Shown here piece after piece: positions 34,368 to 45,760 of a stretch of DNA of 64,000 nucleotides. Under the pieces are notes generated by a model that did not search any database, was not told where the DNA came from, and saw only the letters and a program-made list of their open reading frames with translations. Numbering within the stretch: the stretch's first letter is position 1; each line of letters begins with the position of its first letter. The translations under genes and the position numbers were made by a program. The DNA comes from Akebia trifoliata (taxonomy: Eukaryota; Streptophyta; Magnoliopsida; Ranunculales; Lardizabalaceae): contig CM030711.1 of NCBI GenBank assembly GCA_017979445.1, forward strand, positions 11,067,221 through 11,131,220, read 5' to 3'.

Positions 34368-34814
34368 ATGGAAGGAGCGTCATCAAGCTCGTACAAGGGC
34401 TTAGGAGGATACTGGAAGAAAAGAGAATACGAGAGGCTTAATGGATCGGGTCGACGTCGCAAGAACCGGGTTCAGCTCGCTACCTTGGGTTCGAACCGAA
34501 GGAGACGATTCTGGAGAATAAAGATGAAACCAAAGCTCCGGTTCTTCAATTTCGCTAATTCGCCTAAGAAGTTCTTTCAAAATCTTCGAGATATGTACGT
34601 TAAGATGATGCTTGGGTTCGCTCACTCGAGAGTTTTCAACACTGGATTTGGTAATGGAGATAATGGTTCTTTGGGGTATGGATTTGGGAAGGTCCCACTG
34701 AAGGACTATGATGAGAAGTTGGTCGTTCAGATCTATAAATCCTTGATGACGCAGCAACAGTTGATGTCTTGTGATGCAACGAAACCTGCGAAGGGGATCG
34801 TTTGCAATCCGTAA
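34368..34814 (+). CDS. Plant-specific basic protein, 148 aa, function unknown
   Basis: A single-exon gene. The N-terminal 60 residues are strongly basic (KKREYERLNGSGRRRKNRVQ, then RRRRFWRIKMKPKLRF). A middle part (SPKKFFQNLRDMYVKMMLGF) could form an amphipathic helix. A Gly-rich linker (FGNGDNGSLGYGFG) leads to a C-terminal segment with DYDEKLVVQIYKSLM. I recognise this layout as a small angiosperm family annotated only as uncharacterised; I know of no assigned role. No signal peptide or membrane helix is visible, and the basic stretch could be a nuclear or nucleic-acid-binding region. Codon use is even, a TATA box precedes the start, and the coding strand is clear; the antisense frame of 118 aa is a shadow. 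Confidence 0.8.
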   Translation: MEGASSSSYKGLGGYWKKREYERLNGSGRRRKNRVQLATLGSNRRRRFWRIKMKPKLRFFNFANSPKKFFQNLRDMYVKMMLGFAHSRVFNTGFGNGDNGSLGYGFGKVPLKDYDEKLVVQIYKSLMTQQQLMSCDATKPAKGIVCNP

Positions 34815-35160
34815 TTAATATTTTTCTTTTATTTATTTTTTTCCTTTTTTTTTTTTTTCTTTGGTTCTTGATGGATCCATAAATACTGTTAGAATCCCAA
34901 TGTTTTTATACTAATAATTTGTGGTTATTAATTATTAGTTTTTTTTTGTCTGAAATTATTAAAAAAGAATTATTATATTTTTCTTTGGATTAAAATTTTA
35001 ATAAATTTATAGTTTGTTGGCAAGTAAGAAATGGTACATATTTGCTTAATAAAGCTGAAATTGTGAAACTCCTATTCCAAAGAAATATTCATTTTAATTC
35101 TTAAAATGATAAACTTTAGTTTTTGCATTTAAATTTGTCTAGAAGAGGTTAAATTATAAA
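34815..35160 (+). other. Downstream region of the 148-aa gene
   Basis: T-rich 3' UTR-like DNA (TTTTCTTTTATTTATTTTTT), then AT-rich sequence with TTTGCTTAATAAAGCTG at about 35041, a possible AATAAA polyadenylation signal. No other gene. Confidence 0.35.
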
Positions 35161-35167
35161 AGAGTAA

Positions 35168-35251
35168 TGCTGAAGTGACCTCAAAAACTGTGTTTCCTAC
35201 CCACGATGGGATGTGCGATGTGAAGTATAATCTTGAAGTCACTCCAGCACT
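35168..35251. repeat. Family A MITE copy 8 (deleted form)
   Basis: TGCTGAAGTGACCTCAAAAA at the left and TTGAAGTCACTCCAGCA at the right are inverted. The central ACCATAGAT hairpin is missing, so this is an internal-deletion derivative. Confidence 0.5.
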
Positions 35252-35298
35252 TACTCATCATACAAATACTCTTCTTAGACTCTTTTTTTTTTTTTTTT

Positions 35299-35455
35299 GC
35301 TGAAGTGATCTCAAGATTGGACCTCACATCGTACATCATGATGGGAAAGTGTATGGGAATCATAGATGTTTTCTTGGGATACGAGTGAAAAGCATTTATG
35401 GTTCTTATCCATTTTCACGTCTATGTGAAGTCTAATCTTGAGGTCAGTATATCAC
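35299..35455. mobile_element. Family A MITE copy 9
   Basis: GCTGAAGTGATCTCAAGATT then GGACCTCACAT opens it; ATGTGAAGTCTAATCTTGAG then GTCAG closes it. The core reads AATCATAGATGTTTTCTTGG and GTGAAAAGCATTTATGGTT. Confidence 0.6.
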
Positions 35456-36141
35456 AACTCTTTTTTTTTCTTCTTTCTTTAATAATAAGTACTAAGGGAA
35501 TTTTTTTATATTTAAAATAGTTTTTTTTTTTCTATTTAAGATGGATAGTGACTTGGAATGGGAATTTCACAATTTTTTTATACTTTGATAAAAATTTTCA
35601 AAAATTAACTAAATTTTTCTATACATGAATTGAAGCCTGAGGAAATCTACACCATTTGTTTCTCTCTCACTTGCATGCAGATTGTACTTCACATATAGGG
35701 TACAGATCCACCTAAAATTTTTCTTACTAGTGAGGTTGGAAGCATTATCACAAAGTTGGAGTACAGGTTTAATACGTCAAGGGAAAACTTCGAAAAATAA
35801 ATGATGAAAACGAATAAAAAAAAATAGGAAAAAATGATGAGGATAAAAGATAAAAAAAATATAGAATAAAAGGTATGAAAAAATATATATCTAATGAAAA
35901 TTCATAAAATCAAATTATTATCATCAAATCCTATATTTTTACATTTATGAATCACCATTTTCTATTATGTATCAAATCCCATATTAAAAAAGTGTTTAAT
36001 TATTATTTTCCTGTGAAAAAAAATAACGTTTTTTTGTTACAAATGAAAAGGTTGTGTTTTTTAATCATCGGAATTACAAGATGCGTTTAAAAAAAATTAA
36101 AAAACTGATACTATGGTTGGAAGTGATTTAATTTCGAATCA
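35456..36141. other. AT-rich intergenic, no gene seen
   Basis: Poly-T and poly-A runs dominate. Nothing coding or structured could be supported. Confidence 0.3.
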
Positions 36142-36309
36142 TGCTGCAGTGACCACAAGATTGACCTCATTTCGCACTTTCCTGGAGTGGAGGTGAGCAC
36201 AAAACCATAGATGATTTTCACTTGATCTCGATGAGAACATCTATGGTTCAGACACACCTCCATGTCAAGAAAGTGTGAAATGAGGTCAATCTTTGAGGTC
36301 ACTTCAACA
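36142..36309. mobile_element. Family A MITE copy 10, best preserved
   Basis: A 168-bp near-complete hairpin. The left arm TGCTGCAGTGACCACAAGAT then TGACCTCATTTCGCAC pairs with GTGTGAAATGAGGTCAATCT then TTGAGGTCACTTCAACA. The inner stem is ACCATAGATGATTTTCACTT against GATGAGAACATCTATGGTT. No clear target duplication. This is the most useful reference copy for the family. Confidence 0.7.
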
Positions 36310-38511
36310 TTGTTCTTAGTTTATTAATCACATAATCATTATTTCGAGATTTTACAGAATCCTGAATTAACCAATACAGGATGTTGTGTATATTGAGAAC
36401 TTCCCTAACATATGTTTTTAAAGAAATTTAAGATGCTATTAATACATGCGACGATCTGAGATTGATCAATCCAAATTTTGTGACATCCCAAATTAACATT
36501 TTTATGTAAAAAAAAAAGTTTTCTTCTTATTATACTCCCAAGTTCATAAAGATGGAATTGCTTACAATTAATCCGTTTAATTGGTTTATGGTGGTCCTTG
36601 GCTTCCAACTCTCTAAATTGAGAATATGCCAACTTAGCAAGTTGGTAAGACGTACGGATTCTCACGCAGGACTAGATTTACACTGGGGGATGTGGGTACA
36701 CTTGCGCACACAAGAATTTTTAAAGTCTATAGATTAATGAGAAATTGTGACAAATATTAACGGCAGATAAAAAAAAATCTGCCATTATTCCCCGCCCCCA
36801 CATAAAAAAATTCCCACTCTTAATTGTCCCCACATGGGTAAAATCCTGGCTCTACTCTGTTCTCGCGTCTTAGGTTTGACTCTCTTAGAATCCAACTTCA
36901 TGATTATCTTCCCAAAAAAATTTCTCTAAATTGATGTTGTACGCTATAATTGTTGGAATAGCACAATTGGATGCACTACCACTGCATGGCAAATAATATT
37001 TTTGACCCCCCACATGTGGATCTAATTGTATTTTTACTAAGACAACAAATTTTCTTCTTAATATAAAGACATATTCCTTCCCATCCACTCGGAAAATGAT
37101 TTTCCCATCAATTCAAGAAATTCCAAATGTTATTATCTCTTGATTACCTCATACCCAAAGACTAACCAACTTTCATTTTGACATGTTCGTAGAAACAATC
37201 GCAAACTTTTTAAGACTAAATATGTTTTACTCTAACCATTTTTGTTGAAAATTGATTGTTTTCAAACAAAATATTTTAGCTACAATCGTACACACCACAA
37301 CATTGCCTTACTTGACATTTTCAAATATTATTTTAAAAATAAAATCAATGACTAGATTGGTTAATTTTCAAAATGATCTATGAAAAGTAGGTCCCAACAG
37401 GTTTGGTAAAGAATTTTATTTGTCTTTTTAATAGAGTTTCAATTTAGACCAGGTAGTTTGATTACACATTGAGATCAAGATTCACTTTTTTGAATAATTT
37501 TTTATTTGAAAATTGAAACCTTCAATTCTACAAAAATGGAAGATTATTTTAAATCATTATCCAATTTTATTCGAATTGATTTGTTTTTTTTTTTTTTTCA
37601 ATGAAATTTAGATTCAAAATCCACAAAAAAAAGTTAATTCGGGATTTTGCAAAATCTTGGTTGATCAATCATACAAAATTGAATAAGGGTAAAATCAGGA
37701 TGCACTTAATACACATGGGTTCGTTTAATTGATCCATATTACGTGATTATGTGAAATCTTGGATTTGACTTTTCTATGAGTAAATTTTTTTTTTCCAAAT
37801 TGGATAAACGAATTCAGTCTGATCTTTAGAGAAATCTTTTGGATCAAAATTAAACAAAGCTTTGGTTGTTAATTGAGAAGTCGAAAATGGAAGTTGTGGA
37901 GGGGTAAATTAGCCTTAAAAACATAGGGTTTTGTTAATAAAAGATTTTTTAAGGGTATTTTGGGTATAAAATTTAATTGCCAAAATGTATTTATTGCACT
38001 TTTAACGTTAAAGACCCAGAAACATACTGAAGGTTGGTGGGAGTTGGGACTTTTTCATCCTAGTTAGGACTCAGGACTTAGGACTTAGTAGTTTGTAGTT
38101 AGGAATAATGGGTCGTTGAGTACACATCTCGTAGACGTAGGAGACAGGCAAGAGTGATAACAACCCTACGATTTGTCTATTCATTATTCCTCGAGATTTG
38201 AGAATGTATATTTTAAGGAGCATCTATAGATATATCCACGTGTCAATTGTCAAAGAGTGGGTTTCATATTTGGGATTTTTCTATTAAAAAATAAAATAAA
38301 TTGTATAAAGGTAAATTTAGAAGTAATCCTCCAAGTTTATATGATTATTTGAGATACCCTGCGTTTTGAAACTATGCCATACCCCTTGACCGTGGTACTC
38401 TATTAGAGGTTAATAGTAAATGACTAAAATAACCTTATTATGTTCAACTTCTTTCCAAAAAAAATTCCTTCAAGGTGACAAGATGATATTTTATTTTCCA
38501 CACAGGATATA
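36310..38511. other. Intergenic; repeat fragments only
   Basis: A family D piece is at 38310-38460 (AATCCTCCAAGTTTATATGA, then TACCCCTTGACC). CCCGCCCCCACATAAAAAAA at 36791 resembles text near 865 in this window. No gene could be supported. Confidence 0.3.
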
Positions 38512-38516
38512 ATGAG

Positions 38517-40427
38517 TGTGGACACGGGATTTTAAATGTTTTCGAAAACATCCCTCCACTTTGGGGTGTTTTGGAGTCGCCACCATTCATTTTCGGAAAG
38601 GGGTGTGAATGGTCACCCGAAATTGTTTTTCTTTGAAAAATATGGCATTTTGACATGTTGATGACTCTCGTATGGATAGGGTACATATTTGGTCCAACCT
38701 TGATTCAAAGGTAAGGGGGTCCATTTATGGAGTAGGGAAGGTGTTAGGCACCCTACTCCATCCACGTAACGTGGTAACCTCGGATTCGGTATTTTAAAAT
38801 AAAAATAAAATAAAATTGAAGAAAAATCGATATGTGCCCTCAAGTGTGAGGGGCTTCGATGTTGGTTCAAATCATTGAGGGCACCCTTATGAAGAAGGGG
38901 CCCTTTGGTGATTTAAACCATAGTGGTGTGTGCAAATGTGTAGGAAAGGGGTGAGTAGAAGAGGGAAGTTGGGGGGGGTGTCCTTTTGTCAAACCCACCT
39001 TGACCTTCCTTGACTTCCTTTGACTTTCCTTGATGTTCTTCTTTTGAGTGGACTTGGACTTGCTTCCTTGATTTGCTTGAGAGAAGGTTGAGATTTGAGA
39101 GTGGTGTTGAAAGTAGAGAGTTGTAATCTTTTTTTTTGTAGGATTATTTTTTAAAATTTTCATTAGTTGTGGTGAGGGGAGAATGGAGGGGTTTTTATAG
39201 AGGTTGGAGAGATATTTTGAGGGTATAATGGGGTGAATGAAGAGAATAGTGGTTAATGGCATGGGTTTGAGAGGAAAAGGGTATGAAATTTGAGATGAAA
39301 ATGAGGGTATTTTTGTAATGATGGAAATGGGTTGTGTTTTAACCCAAATGGTTTGGATCTTACCCAAATCCATTTGGGTAGAGTGTTTGGTGGGGTGAGA
39401 TGAGTGATGGTTGATGGGTGTAAGAGAGTTGTTTGGAGAATGAGTGTAGAGATGGTTGAAGAGGTAAGGTGTTAGATTTGAGAGGATGTGTAGTGTAAGA
39501 GGTTGATTGGTTGGATTTTAGGAGAGGTGAAGGGATGATGACATGTGGCAAATGGGGGAGATGATGAGATTGGTTGATTGGTGATGGTGGTTAGATGATT
39601 AGAGAGAAGAGTATGGGGGTGATGATGGGAGGTATGGGTTGAGGTGATTTTGTGGGAGTGTTTTAAGGAAAAGTGATGGATAGATATGGGTTGTGATGTG
39701 GGTGGTTGATAGTGTTAGAGAATGGGGAATAGGTTAGGTTAGGGTAGGGTATGGGTTATGATGTTGGTGGTTGATGATGAGAGGATGGGGAATAGGTTAG
39801 GTTAGGGTAGGGTATGGGTTATGATGTTGGTGGTTGATGATGAGAGGATGGGGAATAGGTTAGGTTAGGGTAGGGTTATGGGTTATGATGTTGGTGGTTG
39901 ATAATGAGAGGATGGGGAATAGGTTAGGTTAGGGTAGGGTTATGGGTTGAGTTGATTAGATGAGGGAGGTGGGAGGAGATGATGACATGTGTCATCTCTT
40001 GGTGATTGGTTTGATGTGATGATGATGGTTTGGATTGGGTTTGGGTAGTGAGTTGGGCTTTGGTTGGGTTGGGTTTAGGAAAGTAGTTTGGGTTTTATGT
40101 GATGGGCTTGGGTTTAGATTGAATTGGGTTTATGATGGATTGGGTTTTAGGTTGAGTTGGGTTTATGTTGGATTGGATTTAGGAGAATAGTTTGGGTTTT
40201 ATGTGATGGGCTTAGCTTAGGTTGGGCTTAGGGGTAGAGATATGGTTTTGGGGTTCATGGGTTTAAGAAGAATTGTTGGGCTTGGGTAGCATAGTGTTGG
40301 GTTTGGGAGTAGGCTTGGATCATTGAGAGAAGGCTTTTGGGGGCTTGGGCTTTGAGGGCCCGATGCAACTTTTATCACTATTTTGGCATTTTTGCGTCGA
40401 GGATCCGCTCAAATTCGGGTGTCTACA
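38517..40427. mobile_element. Solo LTR (1,911 bp) with perfect 5-bp TSD
   Basis: Ends are TGTGGACACGGG and CGGGTGTCTACA, a TG...CA inverted pair. The flanking direct repeat ATGAG is exact at 38512-38516 and 40428-40432. No primer-binding site, polyprotein frame or second LTR lies between, so this is a solo LTR left by recombination. The 5' part has GGAGTCGCCACCATTCATTT and GGTGTTAGGCACCCTACTCC, text I associate with Tat/Ogre-type Ty3/gypsy LTRs. The plus strand from about 39130 to 40320 is almost free of C. Long minus-strand frames here are a result of that bias. Confidence 0.85.
39680..39955. repeat. 63-64-bp tandem repeat inside the solo LTR
   Basis: The landmark GGGGAATAGGTTAGGTTAGG starts at 39724, 39787, 39850 and 39914 (steps of 63, 63 and 64 bp); a worn fifth unit starts near 39680. 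Each unit holds TTAGGTTAGGGTAGGGT, which resembles plant telomere repeats. The units are nearly identical. Confidence 0.9.
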
Positions 40428-40432
40428 ATGAG

Positions 40433-43400
40433 TTATTTAATTTTCTCAGTTATCTTTTCTTTTCTAACTAATGAATTAGTCGATAATAAAGTGTATTAGA
40501 TATTACTATTGAATTATGCTAATACCTCCACGATTAATCGAATGGATTATGTCGATTCTCTCTCTATCGATATTAATGTTGGAATGAAAATGGTTAACAA
40601 TCAGAGCCATTTCTCTTCTCACACTACTCTTACTTCATCGAGAGCCATCATTGCATCACTTCTAGTTGAAGTTGATTTCTTTGTTTTTGGGGTTTAGGTA
40701 TGGTACCTACCCAAAGATTCTCCGAATCCTAAGTTAGACTAATAGTCTTATCAATCAAAATTAATCATCTTTTCAAAAAAGTGTATATCTTTTAAAACTC
40801 ACAACTTGAAACTTTAAATCTCATTGAACCCACCTTCACGTTGACAACTAACCACATTTTTTTGCCTATATATGTATATTAAGTTGGGTTCAAGTGACAA
40901 ATTCCCTCACAAAGATTAAGATAAACTATTCTAAATGTTCGATCTGTGACAATCCTACAGTAGAGATCCGTTAAGAGACCATGTGCCCATTGTTTCAACC
41001 ATAATTTTATTATAGTTGCAATAGACCTCCATCTCAACTCATCGTCTTTATCTCAAGCGACGACAACGATTTCACTCAAGTAAAGTTCAACAGACCACAA
41101 AAACCCTATCTAAGGTGCACTTTTGAGGTAAAAAATCACAAACCCTTTTTTTTTTTTTTTTTTTTTTAATTTGAAGCTTATGATTTTGGGGTTTTTGTTC
41201 AAGTTGTTGGGTTAACAAAATTCTCTGTATTTTCTGAATGATCATTTTTTCTTTGTTTTTTGTTTCATTTTTTTTTGTGTGTGCTTACAATACCATTTCT
41301 TGTAGTTTTTCAAAATCCACTTTTGCGTTCTTGTGCTTAGTTATGTATTATGTTGTATTACAACAATAGAAACAGAGTCAGTGTGTATACTGAAATCAGC
41401 TTCTATAATCTGATTCCAACAATCTAAAGTCAGAAATCTGAAATAAGAATCTAACAATCTGAACTAAACCACCTCAAATAAAAAAGTTGAGTTTTACCAC
41501 AAGAAATTAAAACCCATAGGTTGAAAACTAAAGTCAAGGCAAAGTAGAATTGCTTATCCACATTTAAACTGATCAACCTCATATATAACATAACTTCTCA
41601 TTTTCACAAATCTTTGCCCCCCTTTTCTCGAGGAAATACACTACATATGACTAGAAAATATTTAATCAACTAAGCAACATGTAGACATCCCAATTTGTAT
41701 GAACCAAGCCCAAGAGCTCATTCAAACTTCAGTGAGACTTTTAGTGATCCTAAGGAATTTTAATCAATCAAGTGGGACTCACTCTAAGCATAATAAAAAA
41801 GTCAAGTTTTTTAAATTTTAAGCCTTGATTTTAGTGACCAATGGCCAAGCTTACTGATACTTTAGATGTTAGTCTCCTAATGGCTAGTCATTCCTTATGT
41901 TGGTTTTTACTCACCCAATATGCAGGATGTCTTTTGCCTTGGCCTTTATTTAGTTAATGTCTAGACTGAAATTTCTTTAGCCTTCACTCACCTAAGGCCA
42001 AGTTCGGTTAGACAGTTATGCTTGGAATGAGTGCATTTGAGTGCTCAAGATTTGCTTAAGGAAATTACTTCTTAAACTCATCTCTTAATTACTTATTTCT
42101 CAAGAAAATCTCACGATTTTTTCATTTTTCCCACACATTAAACATTTTATAATTTTGTAACCTTGATTTTTTAGAAATTGTCCAAGTCTTCCAATCTTGA
42201 TAGTTGGTCTCATTTGGTCCCCCATAAAGAGCCAATTACCCTTTTGTCCCCAATTTATTAAGACTCAATTAGAAAAATTAACCCTTAATAAGCCTATCAT
42301 TCCAATTCAAGGGCTTATTTACTAAATTTCATTCGAATTGACTAAGTTTAAAGGACCTTGATCTTTTTGCCACTCATAAAAACTTTTTAGAACCTCAATG
42401 TCTTTTATACTTCTACCTTAAGTTGTTAGGAGCTTGGCAAAACCTATATTTTTTTATTATAAATTACGTGTCATTGTTATTAAATTCTCTAGAGATTGAC
42501 CAAAGTCAAGGAGTTGTGACACTTATATCCCTCAATTAAAATTCTCTAGAACTTTGAGTGCTTTGACATACGTACTCTTTAATGATCATGATTGGTAAAT
42601 TTCAAAGAGATGCAAAGACAACCAATAGCAAGTTGATGAAAAGTATTTGAAGTCATTCATTGAGGTATTTTTAAGAATATTTTGAAGTTAAGTAAATTTG
42701 ACACTTATATCCCAAGGATGTCCTTAGAACTTGTAAATAAAGATTCATCAAGGCAAATAGGAGAGGCAAGTCTAAATCCCGAAATTATGTCAAATTGCTT
42801 TCACAAAAACTTTTTAAAGAGTCAAAATTATGTCTCATTATTTTCTCATACCTCCTAGAAACTTAAAACAAGAGGCAAAAAGAGAAAAGATAGAAGAAGA
42901 CCAAGGTGGGGATGCACTTTTAATTTTCTATTTTGCTTATTGTACCCCTTTAATTCCTTTTTATAATCCACCCTTTTCATTATTTGGTGCACTTGCAATG
43001 ACATCTAATGAAAGAGAGTAAATTTTCACCATGTAAAATGATTTTCATTTTATCAGTTCATAATAAACTTTTCAAAGGTGTTAATTCCACAAGCAAGTTG
43101 TTTCAAATTCATTTAACTTTCAAGCAATTTAAATTTTTATTTAGTTTATTTCCTTGTAAATGGATTTAAGAAGAGAGAGTAAATCTTCACTATGTGAAGC
43201 AATATCTAATTTTTAAGTCCATTAAATAAGTTCTTTCATGGAATATAACATGCATACACTATAACATACCAGCGTTCTTTTACTTCAAAAGGCTATGAGT
43301 CAAAAGTTTATATCTATATTAACACTCTAAGCCAACAAAAACAGTCCCAAGTGACACAATTTCATACATAAGGTGAAGATTTTCTAAAGGACATGTTCCT

Positions 43401-44079
43401 CCATTTACATGTCTCAAGAACCCAAAAAAAAACCAAAAACTCCTAAGTGAGTATATAAGTGTTAGGTGAGTGCTTGGAAGTCAAAAAGGTGAAATCCATG
43501 TGGATGTACACCAAAACCTCAAGCTTATAAAAATTTCAACAAACATGTACTTTTTTATATGACTTTCTCATTGACTTCTTTTGCAAGATTAAAGGTCGAT
43601 TATATTTTATTTAATTCATAACTTCTCTATAATCACCTCCAACTTCAAAAAACTACAAAAAATTAATTTTCTACTTCACTTTGGCCAATCTTTGTAACCA
43701 CCAACTTGGTAGGTGAAACAAGGTACATAACACCTTCTTTATTTCACAACCAAACCTCCTTACTTTTTACATCTTAGTGAAGATCAAATTTTAGTCATTA
43801 TTTACTTGAAAAAATGAATTTCAAAACATTTTTTATAGTGATCATTCACACCTTAACTCAATGGCGATTTCTAAATCCACGTAGATGAGGTCAAAATCCA
43901 TCGAACCCCACGTATCTACACATCTAATGATGCAATCAATAATCCAATAATCAAGCTACAAAATCAATTTTAATAGAATTTATTACAAAAGAAGGCTAAA
44001 CCCTGATAATAATGCACTATGGCAATCCCATTTCCAGGTTCACACACAAAAGTGTGTCGTGTAAATGCCTTGTTTTATG
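40433..44079. other. Long intergenic stretch, no gene seen
   Basis: Mostly low-complexity AT-rich DNA with poly-T runs (for example 41145-41168). AAGAGAGAGTAAATTTTCACC then ATGTA at 43012 and AAGAGAGAGTAAATCTTCAC then TATGT at 43170 form a direct repeat about 160 bp apart. I see no domain-coding frame. Confidence 0.3.
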
Positions 44080-44345
44080 TTGCGCTACGTAGAGTTGTAG
44101 GGTTTTTTAAGGAGTATGAAAAGGCAATTGTGTAATATCTTCTTAAAGAATTTTCTTTTTAGGGGGTTTCTATTTTAAGGAGTATTATGTGTTTTGGTAA
44201 TTCTCGGTTATATAAATAAAGATCTCTAAGGTTGTAAAACGTATGAGAAAATAGTAATTGTTATTGATCTATTCTGTGAACGTAGGCACATTGTTAAATC
44301 ATGTAAATCCTTGTGTTTTGTGCGATTGTGTTATCTTTGCTATTT
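44080..44345 (+). repeat. Ty1/copia-type LTR remnant
   Basis: The text TATATAAATAAAGATCTCTA (44210, a TATA box) followed by ATTCTGTGAACGTAGGCACA (about 44271) and CATGTAAATCCTTGTGTTTT is characteristic of the R/U5 part of plant copia LTRs. No second LTR or pol frame nearby. Confidence 0.45.
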
Positions 44346-44451
44346 TGAATTTTTTTTCAAAGTAGACTAAAAAAATCATTTAAGAATAAGGATATGAGTA
44401 GAAGAAAAACCTGATACTAGAAAAAATGTCAAAAAATGTTATTGAAGCACC

Positions 44452-44944
44452 TGTAGCGATTGGATTCTCAAGATAAATTCAATTAGCCATGTTATTTGGA
44501 GTTGCCACCATTCATTGAGTTAATTAGTTGTGAATGGTCACCCAATTTAATTTTTTAATTAAAAATGATTTTTTTGGTAAGTTGATTCCATAGGAATAAT
44601 CTAAGAATTATCGATCCAAGTTTGAAGGCTCAATTATGACTCAAGAAAGGTCTCAGGCACCTCGATTCACCCATTTACACGGTTACCGACTAATGTCACT
44701 CAATTTTTAAACTCACGTGATTTTTATATTTATTTATTTTAATATTTTACAAATTATGAACATTAAACTAGATCAAATTTAGGTGAATCATAGGTATTTG
44801 ATTCACTTTTGGTTTGAGATTTAGATTTGGGTTGGTTTTGAGATTTTTTTTTTTTTTTTTTTTTTTTTCATTTTACCATTTTTTGGGCCTTCTTAATCTC
44901 TTGGACTCCTAAATCACGGGTTGTATAATTTTGGAGTGTCTACA
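44452..44944. repeat. Diverged short relative of the solo LTR
   Basis: Runs from TGTAGCGATTGGATTCTCAA to GGAGTGTCTACA (493 bp). It contains GGAGTTGCCACCATTCATTG and GTGAATGGTCACCCAATTT, matching the 5' part of the 38517 LTR. Flanking pentamers (GCACC and ATACA) differ, so the insertion duplication is lost. Confidence 0.55.
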
Positions 44945-45382
44945 ATACAAATTATAGTTTAGCAGAAAGAGAGTAGAGTATTGACATCTCTAGTTAAGAA
45001 CATCACAAAATGCTAGTATATTTGCAAAGAGACAATTAATATAAACAAATAATGCTGGTATAATTGGATAATATTTGTTTTATATGATTGGATGATGTTA
45101 CACATAAACATGCCATGCATAATATCTGCATTAATAACTTCTTTAATCTCCCATTCAAGCATCGATGTTTGACAATTATATCCTTCATCATTTTTTGTGA
45201 TCAAAAGTAATTGTTTGTAATTGATTATTGAATTATTCTATTTTTGGACAGTTTAAAAATGCATAATCTCTAGTAAAATTAAAAATAGAAGAAATTATTT
45301 TCGTTAAGGTAAAGTTTTAGCTAATCTTCCTTTTGTTATGTAGATACATACTTAGATTAGATGGCATGTTAAGCGATGGTCT

Positions 45383-45760
45383 TATAGTGATCAAATTCTC
45401 GAAATGGAACCGATACACTTGATATGGAGTTGTCATCACCCATTGAGTTAACTAGGTGTGAATGGTCACCTGAATTAATTTTAATTTTAAAACTATTTTT
45501 TTAAGGTGAGTTGACTCCGGGGAACAATCTGTGAATCATAGATCCAAGTTCAGATATTCAATTATAACTCAATAAAGGTGTTATGCACCCCAACTCACTC
45601 TTTTACATTGTTACCTACTTAATGTCACTCAATTTTTTGACTCATAATTATTTTTATTTATTTATTTCAATATTTACAATTTATGTACAATGAATCGAAT
45701 TGAATTTAGGTGAACCATAGGTATTCAATCCACTTATGATTTGAAGACTTCCAAGCCATG
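45383..45760. repeat. Second diverged LTR relative
   Basis: Begins TATAGTGATCAAATTCTCGA and contains GGAGTTGTCATCACCCATTG, GTGAATGGTCACCTGAATTA and GTGTTATGCACCCCAACTCA. It aligns in the same direction with 44452-44944, about 930 bp away. The right end is lost. The two copies could be the LTRs of one small element or a tandem insertion. Confidence 0.5.

Noticed and set aside
36617..36880. Possible SINE: TTAGCAAGTTGGTAAGAC (box A-like) and GGTTTGACTC (box B-like, about 36875)
   Set aside because: The two boxes are about 240 bp apart, far too distant, and no tRNA fold can be drawn.
38867..39551. Minus-strand frames of 168 and 63 aa in the solo LTR
   Set aside because: They are Pro/Ser/Thr/Leu-rich products of a C-poor plus strand with no domain, and lie within the LTR.
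39680..39955. CRISPR-like regular repeats
   Set aside because: Units are contiguous tandem copies without unique spacers, in a plant LTR.
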